From assembly GCF_039555335.1 (NCBI RefSeq), contig NC_092636.1, positions 59,399,991-59,463,990 of the forward strand: DNA of 64,000 nt. The letters are read 5' to 3'. This document shows, piece after piece, positions 34,301 through 45,372 of the stretch. Source of the DNA: Amphiura filiformis (lineage: Eukaryota; Echinodermata; Ophiuroidea; Amphilepidida; Amphiuridae). The position numbers were made by a program, and so were the translations under genes. Position 1 is the stretch's first letter. Every line of letters starts with the position of its first letter. The notes under the pieces were generated by a model, which saw only the letters and a program-made list of their open reading frames with translations, was not told the origin of the DNA and ran no database searches.

Positions 34301-36682
34301 CGGATTATTTGGAGATATCATACATCAAAAATATAAACATGGACATAATATATTCACAACACTATTTCTACGGGGACATTTATTACTTTTTATTCAGGTT
34401 TATGGGGACTCATTTTTTTTTGTGTGTGGACAAAGTCCATTTCTTCAGAGCAATTCTCCTTGCTCGAAGAAGCTGTAAGGGATTGAGTGTTTACACGCTG
34501 GTGGGTGATTTGAGTTATACATTAAATAATTGTAAGAGGTGGTAGGTTTGTAATATTTATTGGATGAGATTGTAATATACAAGACTTTTATATTACTGGA
34601 GCTATTGCATGCAGAGGAAACAACAGGACGTCTTGATTCTGTATTTTTTTCAGTGTATGCAAACTAGCACTATTTTCCCGATCCACATACAATGTAGTTT
34701 TCATTTAAGTCTCCTGTAGAGTTAAGTTTTGTTGCGGCTGTTCGGACGTGTAGCGAGGAGTACTGCCTCTGCAGAACATAAACTCCTCAACAAAAGTTTG
34801 TAAAGTTTTTTCAAGCATCTATATCTCATATTATTTGCGACATGTTCATATTGTGTTGCATATAAATGGATAGCTACTTTATTTCCCTTTACAATGACGC
34901 CACACTGAAACAATCACCTTTTTCACGACTGAGTGTACGTCCTGTGACCAAATGCAATCTTCCCAGATGACACCGCTCGCCCCACAGAGCCAGGGTAGTC
35001 AACGACTACCTACAGAATATGGGAGAAGAGCCACAATGGCCTGCCATCAGGCCAGACCCGGGTCCCAGACCTCAACCCGATTGAACACTTGTGGGACCAG
35101 CTTGGTCGTGCTGTGCGTGCCAGAGAAGCCAATATGCAACCACATTGAATGACCTGCGACGAATCCTTGTTGAAGAATGGAATGCCATCCCACAGTAACG
35201 TGTAACCAGGTCGGTGAGCAGCATTAAGAGAAGGTGCATGCCTGACTATTGTGGCTGTCTATGGATTTTCCATCCGCTATTGAGGTTAGTGACCGGGGTT
35301 AGTGATTAGCGTTGTTTGAGCACAGAATAATGGTCAATTCGTCTACTCAGCAGTGAAAAAGGTTATTGTTTCAAATGGGGTGTCTTTGTAAAGGGAAATA
35401 TTGTAGCTATACATTGATATGCAACACGATATGAATATGTCACAAATGATTTGAGATACAGATGCTTGAAAAAACTGTCCAAACTTTTGTTGAGGAGTTT
35501 ATTAGTTTTCCCATGCCTCGAATTTAGCACTTGTCCGTGAAAGTTGTAAAATGAGAAGGGAATGTTTAAACGTTCACTTGCCATGCTTGCTGTGGTGTCA
35601 AGCTTTTAAAGCCTAATACAAGAGATTTAACAAAAACTAAAAGTTAGTAGTCATATTTTTGACATACATTTAAATATATTGATATGCTATCAGTCAAGTG
35701 AGAAATGCATAAAAATGTTAGGGGTGCCTAATTCACATTTTGATGAGCACTGCTTAACAGGGATTTTTGTTTGTTCAATCATGCCTTGAACTATTTTTTC
35801 TTCTCATATCCATATTCTTTGGGTTGTTTCTTGTCATGACCCATGCCTCTAATCTATAGGTTATGATCGGTAAAATGTCCTACGCTCCAGGAACGTTGGC
35901 ATCTTGGATGTTTATTGTTATTTTTTCCAGATGGCCGTAATCTATTTTCACTTGTTGCCCTATTTTGTCAGTTGTTGTGATTGTATCGTTGTTGACCCAT
36001 TTACATGTGTTTTCTTCGTGTTAATCTATATCCTTACTTCGATGCTTTTACTGTTCAGGTCATAATATAATATAATATAAGGCAAACAAAAAAACGTTTG
36101 TCTCAAAGCTCACGAGAAATTGAAAAACAAATGCGAAATGCGGTGGTTTTTTTGGTATTTTTTGGTATTTTGAGAAAAAAGTCTGATTTTCGCCGATTTT
36201 TTCTGGAAAAAAAAAAAAAATTTTTTTTTTTTTAATAAAAATTTCCGCATTTCTTTTTTGTCAAATCGTGCGATTTTACAAACGCGCGCGCAAGCTTTGA
36301 GACAAACCTTTTTTTTGGCCTAATGTAATATAATATAATATAATATAATATAATATAATAGCATATAATATAATATAATATAATATAATATAATATAATA
36401 TAATATAATATAATATATGATAATGATATAAGTATTATCGAAAACCGTTAACTTTTGAATGTTTACGTCTATTTGAATTTCTTGTTACTATTTTCAGGTG
36501 ACATTGGAGGAAACCTTGGATTGTTTATTGGTGCAAGTATTCTGACATTTGCAGAATTTATAGACTACTTTGTAAAGAAAAGCCTTAAAGTTTGTACTTC
36601 CAGAAAGAATCAAGCGAAGGAAAAGGGACACCCTCTTGGCAATAAAGTTAAAGATGTATGGAGCGTATCGAAATCATCGTGA
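25071..36682 (+). CDS. ASIC gene A: acid-sensing-type DEG/ENaC sodium channel subunit, complete, nine exons
   Basis: Joined exons give 481 codons from the ATG at 25071 (485 from 25059); ASICs are usually 500-550 residues. Order: short N-terminus with the conserved HG gating pair (residues 23-24), TM1 (about 38-62) followed by FPAITICNFN, then a finger/thumb ectodomain with adjacent N-glycosylation sequons (NSTFNFT). Next come the conserved GLKILAHDQE...PP block, Cys-rich strings (GKC, GCFIEC, CGCRPVR, CYCPVPC), and TM2 with the GAS selectivity filter (residues 432-434, in GLFIGASIL). All intron phases agree. Such subunits form trimeric, mostly sodium-selective channels at the plasma membrane. 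The region after TM1 lacks the histidine pair that helps proton gating in vertebrate ASIC1, so the stimulus is uncertain. 25071 was chosen as start because it aligns with the paralog; 25059 is also in frame. Confidence 0.93.
25363..25846 (+). repeat. Dispersed repeat in intron 1, inverted copy at 45373-46295
   Basis: The segment from GTCATCGCCCGATATC to about GTGTATCGATC is repeated in reverse complement at 45373-46295, where about 400 extra bases are inserted. The copy at 45 kb interrupts a minisatellite, so this is a mobile repeat of unknown class. It has no coding potential. Confidence 0.75.
25905..26148 (+). CDS. ASIC A exon 2: extracellular finger region
   Basis: The acceptor is TTTTTTAAACAG and the donor GAG|GTAAG. 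The exon encodes 81 residues beginning YRGSEVSDEDW and includes an acidic Tyr/Asp stretch and the sequons NST and NFT. It is the exon shared in structure with gene B exon 2 (53439-53685). Confidence 0.93.
26238..26612. repeat. Direct repeats in intron 2
   Basis: A segment of about 92 bases (AACCAAGAACCTATGAG to about CGATACT) occurs at 26247-26330 and again at 26524-26606. The intervening 190 bases reappear, diverged, in intron 3 at 28896-29080. No exon. Confidence 0.65.
26830..28560. repeat. Three copies of a ~235-bp hairpin-containing tandem unit in intron 2
   Basis: Units lie at about 26830-27063, 27064-27299 and 28324-28560. Each contains a long hairpin: GGGACATGGTTAAAGCTACA on one side and TGTAGCTTGAACCATGTCCC on the other. 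The third unit is separated from the second by the insertion at 27299-28313. Confidence 0.75.
27299..28313. mobile_element. TIR element inserted between tandem units in intron 2 (~1 kb)
   Basis: Terminal inverted repeats of about 31 bases start GGAAGAAAGAGATAAGAAGG and end with the near complement, CCTTCTCATCTCTTTCTTCC. The flanks GCTTGAATCAT and GCTTGAACCAT look like an 11-bp target duplication with one change. No transposase is visible. Confidence 0.65.
28734..28877 (+). CDS. ASIC A exon 3
   Basis: The acceptor is TTGTATTTAACAG and the donor CAG|GTACGT. The exon is 48 codons, phase 0 at both ends. It contains the conserved GNCWTFN block, matching the YGNCYTFN block of ASICs, and ends GLYLVVDIQQ. 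Confidence 0.92.
29272..29418 (+). CDS. ASIC A exon 4
   Basis: The acceptor is ATTGACAG and the donor AAG|GTGAGT. The exon is 49 codons, phase 0 at both ends. It carries AGLKILAHDQEAPPLMDALG and PPGFYSYISLRR, the strongest family signature of this protein. Confidence 0.93.
29677..30044. mobile_element. TTAA-flanked palindromic MITE in intron 4 (368 bp)
   Basis: TTAA lies at both ends. The arms of about 150 bases contain GCATTTTTCTCAAAA and its complement. The related ends at 9423 and 55864 start TTAAGGGGGTACTACACCCC. The remaining intron (30045-31431) shows no exon or clear repeat. Confidence 0.8.
31432..31571 (+). CDS. ASIC A exon 5
   Basis: The acceptor is TTATTTTCAG and the donor AG|GTAAGA, phase 2. 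The exon encodes EPWGKC, a tyrosine-containing strand, and GCFIECKLQHIVSECGCRPV, matching the conserved ASIC cysteine framework. Confidence 0.92.
31766..31997. mobile_element. TA-flanked MITE in intron 5 (232 bp)
   Basis: The termini GCGCCTGATACCCC and GGGTGTATCAGGCGC are bounded by TA. No coding capacity. Confidence 0.7.
32547..32560 (+). repeat. Run of 14 G in intron 5
   Basis: A homopolymer of G, followed shortly by a further G6 run (32564-32569). The length in the assembly may be unreliable. It could form a quadruplex. Confidence 0.7.
32978..33042 (+). CDS. ASIC A exon 6 (65 bases)
   Basis: The acceptor is TTTTTTTGCACGCAG and the donor G|GTAAGT, phase 1. It encodes YPGEATECSPRQSATCVKD, corresponding to the PGDA..C strand of ASICs. 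The exon is short, but both splice sites are strong and both phases fit the neighbours. Confidence 0.88.
33235..33405 (+). repeat. Fragment of the Mutator-like MITE in intron 6
   Basis: GATGATTTAAGGAAGCCCC to about CATGTTCACTCACACAG matches parts of 1623-1945, with an internal deletion. The right terminus is absent. Confidence 0.65.
33681..33834 (+). CDS. ASIC A exon 7
   Basis: The acceptor is TTTATGTACAG and the donor AG|GTATGC, phase 2. It encodes EPCYCPVPCQYIEY, the last conserved cysteine cluster, then YGAFPS and an acidic helix. Confidence 0.92.
34044..34135 (+). CDS. ASIC A exon 8
   Basis: The acceptor is TTCATTTTACAG and the donor A|GTAAG, phase 1. It encodes the pre-TM2 strand FVVLDVFYEELNYQRFEQQK, where ASICs have a VFFE.LNYE.IEQ block. 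Confidence 0.92.
34781..35499 (+). mobile_element. Tc1-like element in intron 8, internally deleted (719 bp)
   Basis: The termini AACTCCTCAACAAAAGTTTG and complement are flanked by TA (34779-34780 and 35500-35501). Between them lies a Tc1-type transposase C-terminus: ARPHRARVVNDYLQNMG, then after a frameshift DLNPIEHLWDQLGRAVR, which holds the final acidic residue of the catalytic triad. The N-terminal domains are missing and frames are broken. Confidence 0.88.
36062..36416 (+). repeat. TAATA pentanucleotide microsatellite split by a MITE
   Basis: TAATA units occur at 36062-36079 and 36322-36416. Between them (36080-36321) is an element with ends AGGC...GTTTGTCTCAAAGCT and AGCTTTGAGACAAAC...GGCCT and a central A/T homopolymer. 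The element evidently landed inside the array. Confidence 0.75.
36498..36682 (+). CDS. ASIC A exon 9: TM2, selectivity filter, C-terminus
   Basis: The acceptor is TACTATTTTCAG. It encodes DIGGNLGLFIGASILTFAEF: TM2 with the GAS filter, then a basic cytoplasmic tail ending SVSKSS and the stop at 36680-36682. Confidence 0.93.
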
Positions 36683-37684
36683 TAGTAAACATTTTAAAAC
36701 GTGAATTTTTATTTTTAAACCTATTGTGAATGACTGTAAAGTTAATCATTTGAAGTGTCAACGCTTTAACAGGTGTAAAATTCATTTTATAAATATGCGC
36801 ATGTGGAACTTTCCTAATTTCAAATATCATTGATTCGAGAGTGGGGAGCATGTTGCATAGTATACATGAATTTTTTTATTATAGTTTCATAAGCCTACCG
36901 GTTGTAACAAAAAAAAAATATTTTTATTGATGATTTTTAAAACAAATTTCATATTATATATTTTCTAATGTCAATTAAGTGAATGAAAAACACGAAAAAT
37001 CTTTGCTTTTGTTCTCAGATCTTTGATGATAAGCATCTCTTTTATTTTTTTATGTGTATACTATTTATTGTTACAGCCTGTATATATTTTATGTATAGTA
37101 ATTATTAAAAGGTGCTAGTAAACTGTGTGCTTAAAATTGCTTGCCCCTCACTTTTTGACCTGCCAAAAGGTTTGTGCCAAAGTTTGTTTGACCATAGCCT
37201 GTGAAAGCTTTCCTCAGCCACCACATCACCGGTGGTATACATGATAATCCAGTAGGTGTAACAAAGTAGTATAGGCTATCCTGATTTGGTTGTCATATGT
37301 TCGTGTTAACCTGTTAATTTCTCTAATATTAATAATAATTATTTGGCCCAAAAATAGAATATGGTCTGATTTTATTATAATTAAGACTTGGTTCCAGTGA
37401 CCTTGTATAAGTTGTATTGGCTTCTACTCACACCTTCATGCATGTATTTCAACCTCTTTTGATATACTCCGTGTGTAAACTTTAAGTGGGTTATTACACT
37501 TTAGACACATTTCGCTTACAAAATCAAGAAACAAAAGCATCACCTATATATTAGCTCTAATACTAATGATGGAAAATAATTAGGCTAAAACATGTGGATG
37601 GGTTTATCATCCTCCTTTGAATAATATACAATGTGACATAATTTCTTCAGATAACTTAATTTCTCTAACATAATGAATAATATT
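36683..37684 (+). other. 3' flank of ASIC A
   Basis: AT-rich sequence that probably includes the 3' untranslated region. I could not fix a cleavage site. No further exon. Confidence 0.4.
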
Positions 37685-38177
37685 AATAAACATCTCAAAA
37701 AAGTAACTAACCCCCCTTAAATAATGGCCATTATTCAAAAACGGGCGATTGTATAACAAATCTGTAAATGCCTTGGAAGCAGAATTTAGTTCTGTACATT
37801 TTGACACCTCATTTGTAGCAATTGACTAAATATTGACGTCATAGCGTACAATTAAATCAATGTAACCCAAGGTTTGAAAGTTGTAGTAAATTCTATTGAT
37901 TTGTATTCAGTATAATGGAAGGAAATCTGTGTAATGATATCTGAGTGTTTTTGTATTGTTGTAAGGGCAACTTTCAAATCTGGACCTCACTACATTAAAT
38001 TGACCGGTGTTTTATTGTTTTCTCGGCTATCGTATCAAATGAGGTATCAAAATGCGCAGAAATAAATTCTGCTTCCAACGTAGTTTACAGATTTGTAATA
38101 CAATAGCCCGTTTTTGAAAAATGGCTATTATTTAAGGGGGGTTAGTTTTATTTATTTTATTTTTTTAGATGTTTATT
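37685..38177. mobile_element. Palindromic MITE, AATAAACATCT ends (~490 bp)
   Basis: The arms run from AATAAACATCT through CTAACCCCCCTTAAATAATG and are complemented at 38090-38177. The internal segment CAGAATTTA / TAAATTCTG is also paired. No coding capacity. Confidence 0.7.
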
Positions 38178-38969
38178 TCTACACGATCTGAAGGTGATGG
38201 AGGCATTTATTCATCTGATGTGATGGAGAAATTAGTTCATCCAAGGTGATTGACTCGACTCTATAACTAAATAAATCTCATAGATATGACAAACAATGCA
38301 CTGTTGAAATCCTTGTAAACCCAACGAATAATTTTACACGTATTTTAAAGAAATCGAACCAATCACGAATGTTTGATTTCTGATGACCTGTATTAGTAGG
38401 GAATCAAATCGGCCAAAATCCACGAAGGCTTCAAAATAAGTCAATTTCACCTTGAAGATGCCACTTGAAGCCTTCTTCCACGGGAGTTTTCAATTAAAGC
38501 CAAAATAAGATTTAATAACAAAATTGATGGAAATCGTACATTATGGCTTTAAGGTGTGGTGTAGCGTTAAGTAGGATAAGTTTTAAGGTCAACCCGTGTA
38601 TTTGTTTGAGTTAAACCATTTTATTATGTACATTATGTAAATATATTAGGTTTTATTGTAAATTTCACAATTTTAAATAAAAATAGTTCGAGTATTATTT
38701 TGAGCTTTATTGATTCCACAAAAATGCAACGAATATAGCAGTTGTATCTACTAAACGATGCTGAATATGAAAAAAATATAGAATAGAAAACAAAAAAGAG
38801 ATGATTATAATGGAATACTAAAATCCGATCAATTATATTGAAAGGTGGCATATTGATAGAAGAGTGAAGAGCCACCAGAACACACAAATTTCACTACAAC
38901 ATTGAAACTGGTTGACGTGTTACCGACGATGTTGATTTTATAAAATCAGACTTACGCAGTATACAGAAG
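38178..38969. other. Intergenic, with a 59-bp TTAA remnant
   Basis: TTAAAGCC at 38494 and GGCTTTAA at 38545-38552 bound a 59-base segment. Its right end (GTACATTATGGCTTTAA) matches the family of 52590-53099, so it may be an extreme deletion derivative. Nothing else is recognised. Confidence 0.45.
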
Positions 38970-39282
38970 TAAGAACACGTGTGGTTGATGCATCTCTCAA
39001 TTTGATGGATGTTATATTAATAGCTTTCATGCTCTTTATAACATCTGTGTGCTATGTTGTATAGCATCTAATCATACTACTGTTGCTTCAACTTGCAGGA
39101 TATTACACCTGGGATATTATATAAATTAATTTCACGCCCCCTGTTACATGCTACTTCTTGTGACTTGTGTCATTGAAATATTATTAATTGCTTTCACATT
39201 TTGCTGTTGCTTCAATTTACTTGGTAATCAAGTTCAAGTCATCTTAACTGGTATAAGTACTCGTCTGTGATAGCATCTGAAT

Positions 39283-39548
39283 ATGGGTGATAGTGTCGGT
39301 GCAAATGAAAGTTTGGAACATAAATTTGTTAATTCAACAAGTTTTCACGGTATTCCTCAAATCGCAGACAGAAACAAATCAACATGGCTACGTACTGCTT
39401 GGATTCTTGCCTTTGCTACTTGCACCGGTGTATGCGGATGGCAAATATACCTAAGATTTGAGGCGTTACACGATATCAACACAATTGTGTCTCGTGTATA
39501 CAAAAATGAACTCGACTTTCCAGCAGTTACTATATGTAATTTTAACAG
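39283..39548 (+). CDS. ASIC gene B, first coding exon, copy 1
   Basis: It encodes 88 residues plus two bases: MGDSVGANESLEHKF, FHGIPQ, TM1 (AWILAFATCTGVCGWQIYL) and FPAVTICNFN. It ends AACAG|GTAAT in phase 2, the same phase as ASIC A exon 1. No exon 2 lies between it and the second copy at 50450, so its splice partner, if used, is 53439. Either a duplicated alternative first exon or the stump of a lost gene. Confidence 0.8.
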
Positions 39549-41159
39549 GTAATTATATATGTTTTATATTATGACGAATTACACAGAATTTGCTTATAAT
39601 GACCAGCATATATGGCCGAATCCAACCAAAAGTGCCTTAAAGGAACCAAAAGTGCCATTACTAATCCTGAAAAATAAATCCAGGACGTGTGATAGTTAAT
39701 GTGACATCATGACATAATATTACCTACGAATACCACTAGGATGCTTTCACTATCACAATACTGATCAATCTAAAACAAATGGTATATTTCCATTAATGCT
39801 TTTTTCGTGTACATGTATTGTATACCCACAGGGTGTTAGGAAAATGCTATATAGCTCACCAGAAAATATTTGTTTTCATTTTTATAACGCGAACACTATG
39901 ATCCTATTCAATTTATGCTATTTTATTTTTGAAAATGAAGTTTAGGTCAGTTTCTGAATATTGTTTATCAAATGAGTACGAATCAATTTACATATTGTAC
40001 TCGTATAAGGAAGAATGGTATACTAGTATCTGTTTTCATATAGCATACACCTAACGCTTATATAATGATAGGTGAAGAAACCCGGGTATTCGTAGGTAAC
40101 ATGATCGATTTAACAATAGCTATATTGAGTTTAGAGGTTCAAATGTTGCTATTATGTGAATGAATGGATAAAATGGTAGAACTGTTTCAGACGGTACGTC
40201 CAAATGAATAAATGTTATTACCTTACATCAAAACAATTTTGATGCTTTTAGCAAGATTTTGAACACTTCTTTTGATATACAAATAGTTAAACAGCAAATT
40301 TACGTAATAAATAATTGTTGAATGAATCCGTATATGTGTAATAATATTGTCCGGCGGTACCACTTAAAGTTTTTGACAATTAATTTCCATTGGTAGAGAT
40401 ACTTTATTACACAATGTCATGTATTATGTCGTACTTGTGAAATCCATCTTGGGGTCAGTTACGTCTTGTGGCCTTTCGTTTGAGAGCAACTACAATTAGC
40501 ATTACACCGGGGTCCATCACGGTGCTGTCTAGATCATGAGACAATGAAAAGAGCCGTTTTTGTCCATGAAAGTTGTAGGTACCTCGGCGAAAACGTTGAA
40601 AGTTACCTTCGAATAAATCAATTTGGACACAATTAATTACTCGGTAAACGTTTAAAATAAACCACACATTGACAGATCATTTATCCCCTTCTATGTACTA
40701 TTTCAGTACATATTTTTCAACAAATAAGCCGTATTCAGTTTTGCATGGCAGGAATGTATGTGAATTCGCAACTTTCATCAGCATATGATTTGATAGCGAA
40801 CGTAATTTAGTGCTTCCTTAATGTTGCCAATTGCATACATTGGTAGGTAAATCACGGGTTTTCCTTAATAGCATCAAGCTTTTAACGCATCACATGCTCC
40901 ACATCCCACTAGCCCTATATTTAGAAACTCTCCAAACCAAAGTGATAAAAATATAATTATACCATAGCAACCATACTGCATGAACTATTGATTGGGGTTT
41001 TTCATTATATTTTTGATTCAGAAAATTTGCATCTATGTTTGGTGTTCACACACGGAATATTTTTCAAATTCGATTTATATCATTGTTGTTGTGCTTGTTG
41101 CTATTTTTGTTGCTACTATTTTTTGATGAAAATTATACATCTACCTAAGGATCAATACT
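39549..41159. other. Intron or intergenic, nothing recognised
   Basis: About the first 50 bases resemble the flank after 50715; beyond that I see no exon or repeat family. Short frames show no domain. Confidence 0.4.
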
Positions 41160-41404
41160 CCTTTTTCAAACATTTTTCAAAACTTCTTGCCCAAACAATG
41201 GCAAAAGGAGACTCATCAGGAGATACATTATTACGACATATTTGGTGTAAGGAGATGTCGTACATCTTTCTAATAAGATCATCAATCTACTGGAGGAACT
41301 AGATTCTCGGCACTCTCTTCCACCATCATTTAGCGTGTGAAGGTCCGGTTTTCAATCAATTTACTCTTGTCTCTGAAGTCGAAATCTCCGATCTGATAAA
41401 GAGT

Positions 41405-43394
41405 ATGCCAACAAACGGTTGTATCTTAGACCCGCTGCCGACCGACCTTGTGAAACAGTGTGCTGATGATCTTGTTCCCCTGTTAACTTGCATTATTAAT
41501 AAGTCCCTTGCATCCGGTATTGTTCCTGATCACTTTAAGCAGGCCATTGTTGTTCCTATTTTAAAGAAAAATGGGCTGGATCGTAACGATCGTAAGAATT
41601 TTGGACCAGTTTCGAACTTATCATTCATCTCAAAAATTCTTGAAAAGGTAGTTCTTTGTCAACTACGGCAACATCTATGTGATAATAACTTGTTGGAAAT
41701 TAACCAATCTGCTTATAGGAAGGGCCACAGTGTGGAGACCGCAGTACTGAGCGTCATGGACAATTTGCTGACCAATTCTGATGACACGTTAATCTCTCTC
41801 ACGTCACTCCTTGACCTCAGCGCTGCGTTTGATACGCTGGACCATTCAATCCTCCTTAGGCGCCTTGAATGTAGTTTTGATATCAGAGGCGCTGTACTTA
41901 ATTGGTCTACATCATATGTCTCTCAACACTTCTAATCTGTCATTGTCAATGGATTGATTTCCGATCCCCATCCTCTTTTTTACGGTGTCCCTCAAGGCTC
42001 CGTACTCGGTCCAGTATTATTTACATTATATTCTCAACCACTTTCCGACGTCATCATCCAGCACAACTGCTCTTTTCATAAGTACGCTGATGATACCGAA
42101 ATAACTCAATGTGGCATGCCTCAGGACTTTGTGTCAACTATTCAAGAGTGTATTAATGCTGTTTTGTGTTGGATGGATAGTAATAAGATCATGCTCAACA
42201 CAGATAAGACGGAGGTTATCACCGTTGGTACGGCTTCTCGTGTTAGCCAGATTGAAGATAATACTATACACATTTTGGACTCTGATATCACCTTTCAAAA
42301 ATCTGTTAAAGCCATATTATAACATTTTCAAACAAAATAGATTAGCATTTCTTTGCCATAAAATGTTAGCTTTTACTGTCAGATGTATCCCCTTTTATTT
42401 TTTAGCCGAACAACTACGGCAAAGCAAAGAAAATTGGAATTTACTACCAGCGCACATGTCGCCAATACGTACCACTCCTTCGGTCATGCTGTGGTACTAC
42501 CCTTTGTTGTGTATATCACCGTCCCGCACGCCGTGTACGTACTGTGTGTTATGAACATTGTGTATGCGTTCGACTAATAATTCCATCGTAATAATAAAGC
42601 GCCGAATCCGGCGTTTTATTCAAAATCTCGGATTTTGACAAAACTACAGCACCTAGATTCTTGATTTTTGAAGGGTATATTGGTTTAATAAAGTACAATT
42701 TAATCGTGTAAAAAAAGGAATTTTAAAAATTCAGTGAGGGCGTCTTCCTCAGCAAATGTTATAATATGGCTTTAAGTACCTCGGTGTTCGATTAGATCAA
42801 ACTTTGTCTATGTCTGAACATATCAGTGATATATGCCGTTCCTCATTTCTATCTTTGAGACGAATTGGCTGCATTCGACCTTACTTGTCTGATAAAGCAA
42901 CATCATGTCTGGTTAATTCAATAATTCTTTCGCGGCTCGATTTCTGCAATTCCATCTTGGCAGGTATCACTGCTGATCAACTCAACCGTCTCCAACGAAT
43001 TCAAAATTGTGCGGCCCGTCTTATTGTCAAAAAGAGAAAGTATGAGCATATTACAACAATCTTCATCGTGCTTCACTGGCTGCCCGTCGACTTGCGCATC
43101 CAATTTAAACTGTTCTGGCTTTCCGTCACTTCGATGGCACTTTACCAACATACCTGTCATCTGTGCTTTGTACTTATTAAACTTCCCGCTCCCTTCGATC
43201 ATCCACTGAAAAGATACTCAAAACTCCTCGGGTTAACCTCATATCAGCTGGTGAACGCTCATTTCATTTTGCTGCTCCAACTGTTTGGAACTCGCTTCCA
43301 AACAGCCTTCGTAACATCCCCACAATTTCTCAATTTAAACGTCAGCTTAAAACCCATCTCTTCCGTCAAGCTTTTTCCCGATTCACAGATTTAA
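41405..43394 (+). pseudogene. Reverse transcriptase of LINE 4, interrupted
   Basis: RT motifs AAFDTLDH, PQGSVLG and YADD are intact. A stop sits near 41935-41937 between the first two blocks, a 470-bp MITE interrupts the thumb region at 42306, and a frameshift lies near 43255. The C-terminal region is typical of L2-like elements. Confidence 0.85.
42306..42775 (-). mobile_element. TTAA-flanked MITE, family 1, nested in LINE 4 (470 bp)
   Basis: TTAA lies at 42306-42309 and 42772-42775, with ends as in 924-1393 but in inverted orientation. Removing the element and one TTAA joins the LINE codons for SVK directly to YLGVRLD, so the insertion site and target duplication are exact. Confidence 0.93.
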
Positions 43395-43954
43395 TTGCTT
43401 CTTTATTTGTTTGTCTTTTTCATGTTTTTGCGCGCTCTGAGTTCCGCGGAAGACTTTGCGCCTTAAAAGAACCATTCATTATTCATGTTCAGCTGTTATT
43501 ATTATCTTGTCATAATCATGAAATAAAAGCATTTATTTATTTCGCCAATGTTGCCAATAAGTGTTAGTAAGAGTATGAGCGGCGCTACACGAACTAATGG
43601 CATTGTGCTGTAATGCTATTATATATAATTTGGAAGGTGTGCTGTTGATACACTGCACGATTAGGAAGTGAAAAAAAACAGCACGCTAATAGAAAACATA
43701 AAAATTTAAAAAATCCACGCCGTATTTCCAAACACAACACACAAACACAGCACTATAGGGCGAATAGAAAACATATGAATTCAAAAACTCATGATGTTTT
43801 TCCAAACACTGCACTATAATATAAAACATAAAGAATTAAATAAATTTATGGAGTATTTCCAAACACAGCACCCAAACACAACACTATGATATAAAACATA
43901 AGAATTGAAACAATCATGCTGTATTTCCAAACACAGTACATAAACACAGCACTA

Positions 43955-45104
43955 CAGGCTGAGTCAAAAAGAAGTAAACTCAAGTTTGAGGGGCTGTAAC
44001 TCGAGATCTGTAAGGAATCTGCTAAAAATACCACTAAAAAGAGCAAATTCTACACGTTTAAATAAAAAAAGAATTGTTGCAATTGCTCACAGCAAACTGA
44101 AGTTATACTCTTTTAAATACAACCACCCATTTTTGTAGCTGCACACGATTCCACTTCAAGTAGGGGCCTACCTATTATATTGATTGGTAAGGCGCGATAT
44201 TCAAATGCAAATAAAGTTCTGTGGCAGGTGCGGTTTCGATCAATAATTCCTACAATGTTAAAGGGCTCTTTTCAATATGAATTTTACCTCATTGCACTAC
44301 ATTATAATAATATAATAAAACGGGCCAAATGACAACATGGCACCACAATTTACCGCACGGGAACGCACGTTTCTGTCAACGAAGTATCATGAAACTAAGA
44401 GTCCCACTGACATTCAGCGTGTTTTTCGTCTCCAATTTCCTACAGCTAACCAGGTTTCATGTAAGGGAGCAGTATATAAGAATGTGAACAAGCTCAATGT
44501 GCATGGGAAACTAAGGAATAGACAGCCGGAAGCTTCAGGCAGACCACGAATTGCTAGATCACAAGTGAACATTGCTAGAGTTAGACATGCGTTACAGCAA
44601 GACCAAAGATCAGCTCAATCCTTTACCCAACATTCCCCAATCAAGCTTCTGCCGGATCGTTCGTAAAGACTTGAATTGGTATCCCTTCAAACTATAGTAC
44701 CGTCATGGACTTTGTTGAATATTAATTAAAAGCAAAAGTTGTCTTTTCAACAATCAATCCTGTTAGCACCTTGCTGATTCGTCGAAATTGAAATGGATGA
44801 AAAATCAATCAGCCGTGTGCAGCTACAAAAATGGGTGGTTGTATTCAAATAATTATAACTTTAGTTGATTCGTCGAAATTGAAATGGGTGAAAAATCAAT
44901 CAGCCGTGTGCAGCTACAAAAATGGGTGGTTGTATTCAAATAATTATAACTTTAGTTTGCTGTGAGCAATTGCAACAATTCGTTATTTAATTTAGACGTG
45001 TCGAATTTGCTCTTTCCAGTGGTATTTTTATTTTAAGCAGATTCCTTGCGGATCTCGAGTTACAGCCCCTCAACCATGAGTTTACTTCTTTTTGACTCAG
45101 CCTG
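43955..45104 (+). mobile_element. TA-flanked TIR transposon with transposase remnant (1150 bp)
   Basis: The termini CAGGCTGAGTCAAAAAGAAG and complement extend about 125 bases inward and are bounded by TA (43953-43954 and 45105-45106). A segment of about 90 bases is tandemly duplicated near 44770-44960. The ends and the TA target indicate the Tc1/mariner superfamily. Confidence 0.85.
44337..44666 (+). pseudogene. Transposase N-terminus, truncated
   Basis: About 109 residues begin MAPQFTARERTFLSTKYHET and include VYKNVNKLNVHGKL and SGRPRIARS, a helix-turn-helix DNA-binding region followed by the GRPR hook typical of mariner-type transposases. A frameshift near 44620 leads into FCRIVRKDLNWYPFKL and then a stop; the catalytic domain is deleted. 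Confidence 0.75.
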
Positions 45105-45372
45105 TATAATAGAAAATATAATTTTACAAAATCCATGCCGTTTTTCCAAACACAGCACACAAACACAGCACCATAATAGAAAACATATGAATTGGAATAA
45201 AATCCATGCTGTATTTCAAAACACAGCACTTAAACACAACACTATGATATAAAATACAAGGATTAACAAAATCATGCTGTATTTCCAAACACAGCACGCA
45301 AACACAGCACCGTATACTAATAGAAAACATAGGAATTGAACAAATCATGCTGTATTTCCATACCCAGCACTA

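Larger units (their letters stand above)
41160..43550 (+). mobile_element. LINE 4: L2/CR1-type non-LTR retrotransposon, 5'-truncated
   Basis: RT is readable through 41405-41935 (LLDLSAAFDTLDHSILLRRL), 41954-42305 ([22 protein letters not shown]) and, after a MITE, 42776-43400 (YLGVRLDQTLSMSEHI and a C-terminus with WNSLPNSLRNIPTISQFK). The 3' end is an AATAAAAGCATTTATTTATT string near 43525-43550. Single stops and shifts break the frame. The left boundary is approximate; endonuclease is missing. Confidence 0.85.
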
